Shown here: one piece after another, positions 42,889-51,905 of the stretch | Layout: every line of letters begins with the position of its first letter | Position numbering within the stretch: the stretch's first letter is position 1 | NCBI GenBank assembly: GCA_008364785.1 | Contig: VTTJ01000010.1 | Coordinates: forward strand, 62,001 to 126,000 | Source: Bacillus sp. BGMRC 2118 | GTDB taxonomy: Bacteria > Bacillota > Bacilli > Bacillales > SA4 | Length of the DNA stretch: 64,000 bases | Direction of reading: 5' to 3' | Notes under the pieces: model-generated | The model's database searches: none | Seen by the model: only the letters and a program-made list of their open reading frames with translations | Told to the model about the DNA's origin: nothing | Program-made: the position numbers and the translations under genes

Positions 42889-43962
42889 TTAGTCTTGATC
42901 TTCCAGTTCAAGCTGAATAAATCTTCGCGTATTAGGGCCATAAATTCCGTCATCTGCAAGTGCAGCATACATAGACTGAAAGCGACGGACAGCATCTTCC
43001 GTATTGTTACCATAAATTCCGTCTATTTGACCTGGATCGAAGTTAATTTGCTTTAATGCACGTTGTAATTGCTTTACCTCTTCCCCGCGGTCACCTCTTC
43101 GCAAAACTCCTGCTGGAAGTGAAAATTCTGTAGCTGGCCGAGGTTCACCCAGAACTTGGTTTAATTTATTTAACGTATTTGTACCAACTAATCCATCAAC
43201 CATAAGGCCATATTTCCGTTGGAAGCGCATTACAGCAACTTCTGTTTCGTTTCCAAAGACGCCATCAGCACCGAATCTTGGCAATGGGAACCCAGCTTGA
43301 ATCAAATCTTGCTGCACTTCTTTGACAAACTGACCGCTGTCTCCCTCTCCTAATGGTAACTTAACAGTCACACCTTTTACTTGAGGAGGTGGCGGTGTAG
43401 GATTTGGCGCTGGTGTCTCCCCTGAGTCTTGGCCACTCCTGAATGCTTGATAGGTTGCCTTCACGTCACCGCGAAACTTTTCCCATGAGATACCGTTTTG
43501 TTGAAGTGCATTTTGTGGGTCACGTCTTCTTGATGGATCCAATGTACTGTGTGCAACAATATGCCTATCTGGGTCTAATCCAAATAAATCAAGTAAATAG
43601 GCATGATACCATACATATCGTTTATAGGCTTCAGTAAAGTTAATTCTCCCACCATAGCAAAGCTCGATACCAATTGCTGCATTATTTGCATTTGCTCCAA
43701 ACATCCGGTTATCTACTGTGACGTTATTTCGGACATGATATGCTACTTCATCTAGAGGAATAATTTCTAAGATATACTTGTCATCAATAAATGCATGTGC
43801 AGAAGCTGAGGGCTGTGAATTGTTAAAATAATTTCGGTTTGCATAGGCAGTTGATCCAGGATTTCCAGTGTCATGGCTAACGATGAACTTGATATCACCG
43901 TTCTTCGTTCCAGGGCGTGAATTCCCTTTTCTTATATAGTCTCTTGTAATTGAATATGCCAT
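42889..43962 (-). CDS. N-acetylmuramoyl-L-alanine amidase with two peptidoglycan-binding domains
   Basis: A 357-residue protein. The amidase_2/PGRP domain (residues about 1-165) has zinc ligands in FIVSHDTGN and VAHSTLDPSRRRDP, plus SASAHAFID. A proline-rich linker (APNPTPPPPQ) leads to two PG_binding_1 repeats (GQFVKEVQQDLIQAGF...GNETEVAVMRFQRKYG and GEEVKQLQRALKQINF...GNNTEDAVRRFQSMYA). It cleaves the amide between muramic acid and the stem peptide. There is no signal peptide, as in prophage endolysins such as XlyA/CwlA, yet no phage genes surround it. SD AAAGGAGG precedes the ATG. Confidence 0.9.
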   Translation of the reverse strand: MAYSITRDYIRKGNSRPGTKNGDIKFIVSHDTGNPGSTAYANRNYFNNSQPSASAHAFIDDKYILEIIPLDEVAYHVRNNVTVDNRMFGANANNAAIGIELCYGGRINFTEAYKRYVWYHAYLLDLFGLDPDRHIVAHSTLDPSRRRDPQNALQQNGISWEKFRGDVKATYQAFRSGQDSGETPAPNPTPPPPQVKGVTVKLPLGEGDSGQFVKEVQQDLIQAGFPLPRFGADGVFGNETEVAVMRFQRKYGLMVDGLVGTNTLNKLNQVLGEPRPATEFSLPAGVLRRGDRGEEVKQLQRALKQINFDPGQIDGIYGNNTEDAVRRFQSMYAALADDGIYGPNTRRFIQLELEDQD

Positions 43963-44052
43963 AGTAACCTCCTTTTTACCGTATTCATAGCTAATATATG
44001 CAATATGTGGTAAAAATGCGTTAATAAAACTGTAAGATAAGCATAGTTAAAA

Positions 44053-44071
44053 CCTTGGCAAATTGCCAAGG
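44053..44071 (-). terminator. Terminator of the Rieske oxidoreductase gene
   Basis: Stem CCTTGGC/GCCAAGG (up to nine pairs) followed on the minus strand by TTTTAACT. Confidence 0.75.
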
Positions 44072-44077
44072 CTTTGT

Positions 44078-45604
44078 CTACAATTCTATTTTCTTTAGTG
44101 GCTTTTTGGCTGGTCCTTCAATCACATTCCCATCGAACGAAAATCTGGATCCGTGACAAGGGCAATCCCACGTACGTTCACCATCATTCCACTCTACTTC
44201 ACATCCCAGATGAGTACAGGTAGTGTCAACGATATGCAATTTTCCATTGATATCTTTGTAACAGCCGGCACGTTCACCATTTACTTTGACGATGGCCCCT
44301 TTATTATTTTCGAGTTCCTCGATAGACTGATGTGTCATATCAAACTTGCCAGCAACAAAATGACCAGCAACATCTGCATTTTGTTTAATTAGCTGTTTAA
44401 GGGATGGATCTGTGTAGAACCGAGATGGACTGTACAGTTCTTCATATGGATTACTTCCTTTTACAATGAGGTCGCTAAGAATGATCCCGGCTGCAGTACC
44501 GTTTGTCATCCCCCATTTTCTATAGCCGGTTGCAACGAAAATATTTGGTGTATTTTCAGTTATTGTACCGATATACGGAAGCTTATCAAGTGTTGTTAAA
44601 TCCTGAGCAGACCACCTATTCACAATTTCCTCAATTTCAAAGAGTGCATCGCCATAAGTAGCTAACTCTTCATAATGGTTCATTGTGTTTATTCCATGTC
44701 CGGTTTTGTGGTTTTCTCCGCCCACAATTACTAAGTTTTCTCCTTCAAATGGTGTATATCGCAAAGAGCGGGTTGGTTGCTCTGCTGTTATATACATACC
44801 GCCAGGATATTTCTTCTTCGTACGGGCTGCAAGTAAATAAGAACGCTCCGAATACATTCTTGCAAAATAAAAACCTTTACCATCATAGAAAGGAAAATGA
44901 GAACCTACCACCACGTAATTACAAGTAATTCGGTGTCCATTTTTCGTAACAACAGTTGGATTTGTTCCTTTTTCAATATCATCAACAGTCGTATGCTCAA
45001 AAATTCTTGTACCATTATCAATCATACTTTGTATAAGTGTTTTAAAGTATTTTAACGGATGAAATTGTCCTTGGTTCTTCATGACAATAGCACGCTTCAT
45101 TTCTATATCCAATGGCATGGATGATACCAGCTCACCTGTTATCCCTAACTTTTGATAAGCATCGGCTTCTTTTTCAATCTTACTAATGTATGAGTCATCA
45201 TTCGTATAGATGTAGGCATCGTCTTGTATAAAGTCACACTCAATATGTAATTCATTCACTGTTTTATGGATGAATTGTAATGCTTCTGTGTTGGCATTGT
45301 AATATTGCTTTGCCTTTTCCACGCCGAAGTGTTGGATAAACTCATCGTAAATTAATCCGTGCTGTGCTGTAATTTTAGCAGTGGTATGTCCGGTGGTACC
45401 ATTTAGCAATTTACCTGCTTCAAGAAGAATGACCTTTACACCCTCTTTTGATAAGCGATAGGCAGTAGTTAAACCGGTTATACCTCCACCAACTATGACA
45501 ACATCTGCTGTTGTATCTTCTCTTAAGCTTTCGTAACTAGATAATTTTGTAGTATCACGCCAAAATGGCTCTGGAAATTGTGGTAGCTTTGATTCCCAGC
45601 TCAT
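44078..45604 (-). CDS. yhfW: FAD-dependent oxidoreductase with C-terminal Rieske domain (YhfW-like)
   Basis: A 508-residue DAO-type flavoprotein. The dinucleotide motif DVVIVGGGITGLTTAYRLSKEG is at residues 34-55, and the C-terminal 85 residues are a Rieske [2Fe-2S] domain with ligands CTHLGC and CPCHGS, about 19 residues apart. The same two-domain order and length occur in B. subtilis YhfW. The substrate is unknown. SD AGGAGG precedes the ATG. It is a single-gene unit with its own terminator. Confidence 0.88.
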   Translation of the reverse strand: MSWESKLPQFPEPFWRDTTKLSSYESLREDTTADVVIVGGGITGLTTAYRLSKEGVKVILLEAGKLLNGTTGHTTAKITAQHGLIYDEFIQHFGVEKAKQYYNANTEALQFIHKTVNELHIECDFIQDDAYIYTNDDSYISKIEKEADAYQKLGITGELVSSMPLDIEMKRAIVMKNQGQFHPLKYFKTLIQSMIDNGTRIFEHTTVDDIEKGTNPTVVTKNGHRITCNYVVVGSHFPFYDGKGFYFARMYSERSYLLAARTKKKYPGGMYITAEQPTRSLRYTPFEGENLVIVGGENHKTGHGINTMNHYEELATYGDALFEIEEIVNRWSAQDLTTLDKLPYIGTITENTPNIFVATGYRKWGMTNGTAAGIILSDLIVKGSNPYEELYSPSRFYTDPSLKQLIKQNADVAGHFVAGKFDMTHQSIEELENNKGAIVKVNGERAGCYKDINGKLHIVDTTCTHLGCEVEWNDGERTWDCPCHGSRFSFDGNVIEGPAKKPLKKIEL

Positions 45605-45680
45605 TTTATTCCTCCTAGTGTTTTGACCTTTACTTAATTTTCCACTAAAGTATGAATCTATGCTTACGAAGAAAAATAAA

Positions 45681-45864
45681 GCTCTTTTGTAAAACTTTGT
45701 TGCTATCAGTACAATTTTTCTGGGTGTTCACCCTGTTTTAGAAGCAAATCGAGGTTGGATTAGAATAAAGCAACTCTCTTTTTGTATAGAAATATCTTGA
45801 TACTAAGGTGAAAATTTAGCTTTTGGGATTTTTACAATAAGCAACTATCTATACGAAAATAGCC
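45681..45864 (-). mobile_element. MITE-like element, copy 4 (ISL3-type ends)
   Basis: This 184-bp copy is in the same orientation as copy 2. Plus-strand ends are GCTCTTTTG (first G lost) and GAAAATAGCC. The flanks AAAATAAA (45673-45680) and AAAGTAAA (45865-45872) match at seven of eight bases, a decayed target duplication. It lies between the Rieske oxidoreductase start and the SwrC-like gene and accounts for most of that 308-bp gap. Confidence 0.78.
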
Positions 45865-45876
45865 AAAGTAAAAAAA

Positions 45877-45906
45877 GACTAAGCTACTATAAAAGCAGCT
45901 TAGCCT
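45877..45906 (-). terminator. Terminator of the SwrC-like gene
   Basis: CTAAGCT pairs with AGCTTAG in a longer imperfect stem; on the minus strand a run of seven Ts follows. Confidence 0.78.
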
Positions 45907-45912
45907 TTTCTC

Positions 45913-48900
45913 TTAATTCTCTATAATATCTTTTCTGTTTTTCTTGAAAATCTTTGACAACACTTCATACACGATTGGTACGACAATTAAAGTTAGTAAT
46001 GTTGAACTAGCAAGTCCTCCAATTACAGTGATTCCTAATCCTCTAGAGATTAGACCTCCACCACCGCCAGAATTGCCAACTACTAGTGGAATTAATGCAC
46101 CGATTGTAGCGATTGCTGTCATTAAGATTGGACGTAGACGTGTTGCGCCAGCCTCTAGAATGGCTTCACGCATTGTCATTCCCTCACGTTCCATATGGAT
46201 GATTCGGTCTACTAGTACAATAGCGTTCGTTACTACGATACCAATTAACATTAATAATCCCATCATAACGGATACACTGATTGTTTCATCCGCAATTAAC
46301 AGTCCGACAAATGAACCGATAACGGCAAATGGCAGAGAGAATAAAATTGCAAACGGTGCAACTCCTTCTCTAAATGTTACAACAAGGATAAAGTATACGA
46401 TCGCAATGGCTGCCAGCATTGCCAAACCAAGCTGAGTAAACGTTTCGTTCATATCTGCTGTTACACCAGCGATACCAACCGTAACTCCTTTAGGTAAATC
46501 TAATTCGTTCACTTTCTTATCGATATCTCCGGTCACTTTTGATAAATCTTTACCAATGATTGTTCCGGATACTGTTGCGTAATATTCCCCTTTACTACGT
46601 GCTAACGTATTTAAAGTTGTACCTTTTTCTACTTTAACAATTTCTGAAAGAGGCACAGTTGTACCCATTGCGGTTGGAATTTGCTTATCTAAAATATCGT
46701 CAACTGATTTTGGCTGTGTTGTTTGCTCTTGTTGAACGATGACATCTAATGATTCCCCGTCTTTTTCGATCGTTGTTAAAACTTCTTCAGTTGTTGTAGG
46801 GCTTAACATCATGACAACTTGCCCTGTTGTTAGACCGTACTGAAGTAATTCTTCCTGATCCACGTTAAATGTATATTCTACATATGCATCTTCTGTACTA
46901 GAAGTTACATCCTCTAGGTTTTTATTTTTGTTCATAACTTCTTCTACCATTTTTACAGATGTATTCAGCTTATCTAAATCTTCACTGTAAAATGTGTAAC
47001 TAACTTCGTTTGAAGCCATCGATGTCGGAGCGAAGTTTTGGCTCTTCCATTCTCCAGACTGCCCCAGGTTAAATACATAGTCTTCAACCTCTTCACGTGC
47101 CTCAGGGAAATCCTCCATGTCCGGGTCAAAGATCAAGTACATTAATGCACCATCTCCCGAGCCACCCATCATCGCTGTCATTGGGTCTCCACTTTCAGTT
47201 ACTGAGAGTTGAAGGATATTAATATCCTTACGCTTTAATAATTCTTCCTCTACTTCTTCAATGTTTTTCAGTGTTTCATCCATTAATTCGCCTGTTCCTG
47301 GTGTGTACGTTAAATACATAACTTTTTCTTCTTCACTACCCATGAAGCTGAAACCGATTAATGGAGTAAGTGATAAACTTCCTATTAATAACACAATCGA
47401 CACAATAGATGTAATAATTTTATGGTTTAACGTCCAACGAAGAGCTCCTTTATACCATAACGCTAATTTACCAACTTCTTTATGATTGCTCTCTGTTTTC
47501 TCACTATATAACTTCTTTTTAAACAGGGTGTGAGATAAGGCAGGAACAACTGTAATCGCGACTAATAATGAAGCTCCTAGTGCAAATGTCATCGTTAAAG
47601 CAAATGGCGTGAATAGCTCTCCAACCATACCTCCAACAAAGATCAGTGGTGCGAAAACAGCGACTGTTACTAATGTTGAAGATAAAATTGGGATAAACAT
47701 TTCAATTGTAGCTTCACGAATTAAAGCACGACCTGTCAATTTCTCTTCTTTTAAATGCAAGCGACGATATATGTTCTCTACAACAACGATAGAGTCATCA
47801 ATTACACGTCCGATAGCTACCGTTATTGCTCCTAGTGTCATTAAGTTCAATGTGATATCTAACCAGTTCAACAATAATAATGCCATAAAGATTGAAACAG
47901 GTATGGATACAATTGAAATAATGGTTGATTTAATATTACGTAAGAACAGAAGGATGATTAATACTGCTATCAGGCCACCAAATAGTGCTTTTTCAACCAT
48001 TGTAGAAACAGCCTTTTCAATTGGCTCACCTTGGTCTAGAGAGATATCGATAACAATACCGTCAATTTTCTCCTTTTGTTCTTCTACTAAGTCTTTTACT
48101 TTATTTACAACATCAACTGTATTAGCTTGTTGTTCTTTTACTATCTGAATTGCGATTGCATCTTTACCATTTGTTCGTGAAACAGATTGAACTTTTCCTA
48201 CAACTTCAACCTTGGCTACATCACTAAGTTTTACAAATGGTGAAGGATTTGTTTGAGATGGTGTAACAGGGATTAACATTTCCTTTAGCTCGTCAGTTGT
48301 CATAAATTTACCATCAATCGCAACTGCCTGCTCACCTTCTTCAAATTCTTGTAAGCCTAAAGATACAGCCAGGTTGCTGGCTTGAATCATTTGTTTAACA
48401 GTATCTTCTGTTAAACCAAACTCCTTTAGTTTAGCTTGATCGTATGTTAGCTCTACTTCCTCGATATGTTGACCTGTAATGGTTGCAGAAGCTACACCAT
48501 CCAGCTTTTCAAGTTTTGGGAGAATTACTTCTTCTACTGTTGAAGTTAATTCTACGATGTCCTCTTTATCACTACTTACACTTAACGCGACAACAGGCAT
48601 CATGTTCATGCTAATTGCCGTAACGATTGGCTCTTGTGCACCTTCTGGGAGTTCTACAGCGTCTAATGCTGAACGCAGCGCACGATTCGCCTCGTCCATA
48701 TCTTCACCGTATTCATATTCTACCTGCAGATTTGCCATGTTTGAATAGGAATTGGAGTAAACAGCTTTTACCCCTTCCAAACCTTCTACAGCCTTTTCAA
48801 TTGGCATTGAGACTTCTTCCATGACCTTCTCAGGAGTGGCTCCTGGGTATACATCCATTACCATTAGGAATGGTATTGAGATATTTGGTATGGTTTCAGT

Positions 48901-49002
48901 TTTCATTTGTGTACCGGAATAAATACCGGATACAGTGATAATGATGGTAAGTAACCATACAGCTAGCTTGTTACCGATAACAAAGTTTACGATTCCTTTC
49001 AC
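45913..49002 (-). CDS. swrC: RND multidrug/lipopeptide efflux transporter, SwrC (YerP)-like
   Basis: A 1029-residue AcrB/AcrF-type pump: TM1 near residues 11-30, large periplasmic-type loop to about 330, six helices (motif with AIGRVIDDSIVVVENIYRRL near 408), second loop, and six C-terminal helices (GIVVTNAIVLVDRI near 930). RND proteins of this size in Bacillus are YerP/SwrC, needed for surfactin self-resistance and swarming in B. subtilis. The divergent TetR gene matches the yerO-yerP arrangement, which supports the assignment. The start is GTG with SD AGGTG. Proton-relay Asp residues are in the IDDS segment. Confidence 0.88.
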   Translation of the reverse strand: MKGIVNFVIGNKLAVWLLTIIITVSGIYSGTQMKTETIPNISIPFLMVMDVYPGATPEKVMEEVSMPIEKAVEGLEGVKAVYSNSYSNMANLQVEYEYGEDMDEANRALRSALDAVELPEGAQEPIVTAISMNMMPVVALSVSSDKEDIVELTSTVEEVILPKLEKLDGVASATITGQHIEEVELTYDQAKLKEFGLTEDTVKQMIQASNLAVSLGLQEFEEGEQAVAIDGKFMTTDELKEMLIPVTPSQTNPSPFVKLSDVAKVEVVGKVQSVSRTNGKDAIAIQIVKEQQANTVDVVNKVKDLVEEQKEKIDGIVIDISLDQGEPIEKAVSTMVEKALFGGLIAVLIILLFLRNIKSTIISIVSIPVSIFMALLLLNWLDITLNLMTLGAITVAIGRVIDDSIVVVENIYRRLHLKEEKLTGRALIREATIEMFIPILSSTLVTVAVFAPLIFVGGMVGELFTPFALTMTFALGASLLVAITVVPALSHTLFKKKLYSEKTESNHKEVGKLALWYKGALRWTLNHKIITSIVSIVLLIGSLSLTPLIGFSFMGSEEEKVMYLTYTPGTGELMDETLKNIEEVEEELLKRKDINILQLSVTESGDPMTAMMGGSGDGALMYLIFDPDMEDFPEAREEVEDYVFNLGQSGEWKSQNFAPTSMASNEVSYTFYSEDLDKLNTSVKMVEEVMNKNKNLEDVTSSTEDAYVEYTFNVDQEELLQYGLTTGQVVMMLSPTTTEEVLTTIEKDGESLDVIVQQEQTTQPKSVDDILDKQIPTAMGTTVPLSEIVKVEKGTTLNTLARSKGEYYATVSGTIIGKDLSKVTGDIDKKVNELDLPKGVTVGIAGVTADMNETFTQLGLAMLAAIAIVYFILVVTFREGVAPFAILFSLPFAVIGSFVGLLIADETISVSVMMGLLMLIGIVVTNAIVLVDRIIHMEREGMTMREAILEAGATRLRPILMTAIATIGALIPLVVGNSGGGGGLISRGLGITVIGGLASSTLLTLIVVPIVYEVLSKIFKKNRKDIIEN

Positions 49003-49020
49003 ATTTACACCTACCCTAAA

Positions 49021-49074
49021 TTGACTTATTAATTCTAATTACCTATACTAATGACTAATGGGTCAAATGTCAAT
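49021..49074. promoter_or_regulatory. Divergent promoters and operator of the yerO-swrC pair
   Basis: Plus strand: TTGACT (49021-49026), 17 bases, TATACT (49044-49049). Minus strand: TTGACA near 49069-49074, 17 bases, TAGTAT over 49046-49051, so the two promoters overlap. ACTAATGACTAATG and the imperfect palindrome ACCTAT/ATGGGT (about 49041-49063) lie in the overlap, a fitting site for the TetR-type repressor. Confidence 0.6.
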
Positions 49075-49098
49075 GAATAACCTAGGAGAGTATAATAG

Positions 49099-49938
49099 AT
49101 GGCAAAAAAACAATTAATCATGGAAAAGGCACTAGAGCTATTTGCTGCACAAGGGATTGAGTCAACATCTGTGCAACAAATAACAGAGCATTCTGGGATA
49201 TCTAAAGGAGCGTTTTACTTATCCTTTAAATCTAAGGATGAGCTTGTAATAGCGTTGATAGACCACTTTATGATGCAGTTTATCTCTAATATTGACTACT
49301 CAGTCAAAAATGTGACAAATATCCAACAATTACTATATACGTTTTATTATTCTTCATTTGAATCCTTTTATAAGCATTCAGATTTTGCCAAAGTACTCAT
49401 GAAGGAAAAGATTCAAACAATCGACAATCATGAACTTCTTTTAAAAATGCGTTACTATGATCAACTGCTTGATCGAACGGTCCTTACCATGATTAAGCAG
49501 CTTTATGGTGAATCGATCGAGAAAGTTCAATATGATTTGTTGTACTGTATAAAAGGGTTTATCAGAATTTACTCTGAATTATTTATTGTCATGAACGTAG
49601 AGATGGACCTAGATTTATTATCTAAATCATTAGTAGAGAAAACAAATATCCTGGCATCTCACATGACACTTCCTTATATAACAGATGAATTCATTCAATT
49701 GGCACAGTTTTCTCTTAATGAAGCAGAATTATCACAGCAAAATATAGTAAGGGTAATTGATCAAATGGTTGATGAGATCGAGGGTTCTATCGCAAGGGAA
49801 TCCTTACAACTGTTGAAAAATCATATAATTGATCCTGAATTACCTAATGCAGTATTGTTTGGGCTCATTGGAAATATTCAACAACATCCTCACTTAAAAT
49901 GGATCTCCTATCTGCTTCGCCAATACTTGAAAATATAA
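49099..49938 (+). CDS. yerO: TetR family regulator, YerO-like
   Basis: A 279-residue TetR protein. The N-terminal HTH is MEKALELFAAQGIESTSVQQITEHSGISKGAFYLSFKSKDELV. The long C-terminal part (about 230 residues) is larger than most TetR proteins and close to B. subtilis YerO, the neighbour and regulator of yerP (swrC). It is divergent from the RND pump with overlapping promoters, so it probably represses the pump until an amphipathic ligand binds. Confidence 0.88.
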   Translation: MAKKQLIMEKALELFAAQGIESTSVQQITEHSGISKGAFYLSFKSKDELVIALIDHFMMQFISNIDYSVKNVTNIQQLLYTFYYSSFESFYKHSDFAKVLMKEKIQTIDNHELLLKMRYYDQLLDRTVLTMIKQLYGESIEKVQYDLLYCIKGFIRIYSELFIVMNVEMDLDLLSKSLVEKTNILASHMTLPYITDEFIQLAQFSLNEAELSQQNIVRVIDQMVDEIEGSIARESLQLLKNHIIDPELPNAVLFGLIGNIQQHPHLKWISYLLRQYLKI

Positions 49939-49959
49939 GGAAGTTTTATAAAAAAACAA

Positions 49960-49990
49960 AACAACCTGCCTTGTGGCAGGTTGTTTGTTT
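49960..49990. terminator. Bidirectional terminator between yerO and the ABC-F gene
   Basis: Stem ACAACCTGCC/GGCAGGTTGT with a TTGT loop, T-rich on the plus side and A-rich before it. A MITE now separates it from the ABC-F stop codon. Confidence 0.88.
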
Positions 49991-49997
49991 ATTTGTA

Positions 49998-50185
49998 GGC
50001 TGTTTTCTCGTATAAATTGTTGCTCGCGTGTAAAAATCCCAAAAGCCGGATTTTTACCTTAGTATATAGTTACTACTATACATAAAGAGAGTTGCTCTTT
50101 TCTAATTCACCACCAATTTGGCTTGTAAAACTGGTGGTATACCTAGATTATTGTGCTAAGGGCAAAATATTTGTAGAAAAAAGCC
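49998..50185 (+). mobile_element. MITE-like element, copy 5 (ISL3-type ends)
   Basis: This 188-bp copy has ends GGCTGTTTTC and GAAAAAAGCC and aligns closely with copy 3 over its first 120 bases, including the GTAAAAATCC/GGATTTTTAC hairpin. The flanks TATTTGTA and TTTTTTAA match at only five of eight, so a duplication is not proven. It ends four bases after the stop codon of the convergent ABC-F gene and separates that gene from the bidirectional terminator. Confidence 0.8.
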
Positions 50186-50189
50186 TTTT

Positions 50190-51740
50190 TTAAGCTTGAT
50201 TTGCCCATTCTTCTACATCCCATACCTTTGTAATCCAGTCTTCATAGAAGTCTGGTTCATGGCAAACGAGGACAATGGTTCCTTTATAGGCTTTCATCGC
50301 TCTCTTTAATTCTTCTTTCGCCACAACATCTAAATGGTTTGTCGGTTCATCAAATAGCAGCCAGTTGCTTTCTTCCATTAATAATTTACATAATCGGACC
50401 TTTGCTTGCTCTCCACCACTTAATTGACTAAGTGGACGTGAAATATGTTCGTTTTTTAGTCCGCATCTGGCAAGAGCAGCTCGAACCTGATGCTGGTCCA
50501 TACTAGGAAAGGCATTCCATACATCATCAATTGGTGTAATATTATCAGCTTTTACCTCTTGTTCGAAGTAAGATGGGTACAAGAAGTCACCTTGTACTGC
50601 TTTTCCACCTAGTGGTTTAATTTTGCCTAGAATTGTTTTTAATAACGTCGATTTTCCAACTCCATTACAGCCTACAATCGCAATCTTTTCTCCGCGTTCA
50701 ATGGTCATCGACATTTTCGGTAATAGTGGTGTTGCATAACCAATTTCAAGATCAGTTCCTTCGAAAACGTAGCGGCTGCTTCCTCTGGATTCTTTAAATT
50801 CAAAAGTTGGCTTAAGAGCAGTTTCCGGTCGGTCAATACGCTCCATGCGGTCAAGTTGCTTTTGTCTGCTTTTCGCTCGTCCAGTCGTTGAATAGCGTGC
50901 TTTGTTTTTTGCAATAAAATCTTCTTGTTTCTTAATGAACTCTTTTTGCTTTTCATAAGCATTAATGTGCTGATTTTTGTTAATCTCTGCAAGTTCTAAG
51001 AATTTCTCATACGTCGCTGTGTAACGAGTTAGCTTACTAAATTCTAAGTGGAAAATGACACCTGTTACTTGGTTCATGAATTCTGTGTCATGAGAGATCA
51101 ATAGGAAGGCATTTGGATATTCTCTTAAATAGGAAACTAACCAACGAATATGTTCAACATCCAGGTAGTTTGTTGGCTCATCTAGCAATAACACTTCTGG
51201 TTGCTCAAGCAAAAGCTTTGCAAGCAATACCTTTGTACGTTGTCCCCCACTAAGCGCTGATACATCACGGTCTAAGCCGATTGCATCAAGACCTAATCCT
51301 CTAGCAGTTTCCTCAATTTTAATATCCAGCATATAAAAACCGCCAGCTTCTAATCGGTCCTGAATTTCTGCCATTTGTTCTAAAAGCTCTTCAAGCTCTT
51401 CCGGTGAGGCAGTTCCCATTTTCTCTGTAACTTCATTCAGTTCTTTTTCCTTTTCATATAAAGGTAAGAATGCATCACTTAAAATATTTCGAATTGTCTT
51501 TCCAGGTGTTAATACTGTATGTTGATCGAGGTAACCGTATTGAACAGTAGGTAACCACTCTACTTTACCTGTATCGTATACAATCTCACCTGTTAATATA
51601 TTCATTAAGGTAGACTTTCCTACTCCGTTTGCTCCAACTAATCCAATATGCTCACCAGCTAATAGACGGAAGGAAACATCTTTAAATAACGTACGATCAC
51701 CAAAGCTATGACTTAGCCCTTCAACTGTTAGTAAGCTCAT
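50190..51740 (-). CDS. ABC-F family ATPase (YfmM-like)
   Basis: A 516-residue protein with two ABC domains and no membrane segment. First: Walker A GANGVGKSTL, signature ALSGGQRTKV, Walker B VLLLDEPTNYLD. Linker with conserved interdomain helices (AYEKQKEFIKKQEDFIAKNKAR). Second: GCNGVGKSTL, QLSGGEQAKV, WLLFDEPTNHLD. ABC-F proteins act on the ribosome, as translation factors or antibiotic protection proteins. Length and order resemble B. subtilis YfmM (about 518 residues). Antibiotic resistance cannot be inferred from this alone. Confidence 0.88.
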   Translation of the reverse strand: MSLLTVEGLSHSFGDRTLFKDVSFRLLAGEHIGLVGANGVGKSTLMNILTGEIVYDTGKVEWLPTVQYGYLDQHTVLTPGKTIRNILSDAFLPLYEKEKELNEVTEKMGTASPEELEELLEQMAEIQDRLEAGGFYMLDIKIEETARGLGLDAIGLDRDVSALSGGQRTKVLLAKLLLEQPEVLLLDEPTNYLDVEHIRWLVSYLREYPNAFLLISHDTEFMNQVTGVIFHLEFSKLTRYTATYEKFLELAEINKNQHINAYEKQKEFIKKQEDFIAKNKARYSTTGRAKSRQKQLDRMERIDRPETALKPTFEFKESRGSSRYVFEGTDLEIGYATPLLPKMSMTIERGEKIAIVGCNGVGKSTLLKTILGKIKPLGGKAVQGDFLYPSYFEQEVKADNITPIDDVWNAFPSMDQHQVRAALARCGLKNEHISRPLSQLSGGEQAKVRLCKLLMEESNWLLFDEPTNHLDVVAKEELKRAMKAYKGTIVLVCHEPDFYEDWITKVWDVEEWANQA

Positions 51741-51905
51741 AATCTATTCAAATCCCCCAATTTCTCTAATAATATCTTGCATCATCATACTATTTTCTAT
51801 GGAAAAACGCTATACTCCACTTTTTAGTAGGATTGAATTTGGTCCATTTGCGTTATGTAGTGAGATTCAATAAACTAGTATTACTAGGTAAGAATAAAGG
51901 AGAAG

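Noticed and set aside
45944..48824. Several plus-strand open frames antisense to the RND pump gene, the longest 179 codons
   Set aside because: They mirror the coding frame of a conserved 1029-residue pump, have low-complexity composition and no ribosome binding sites.
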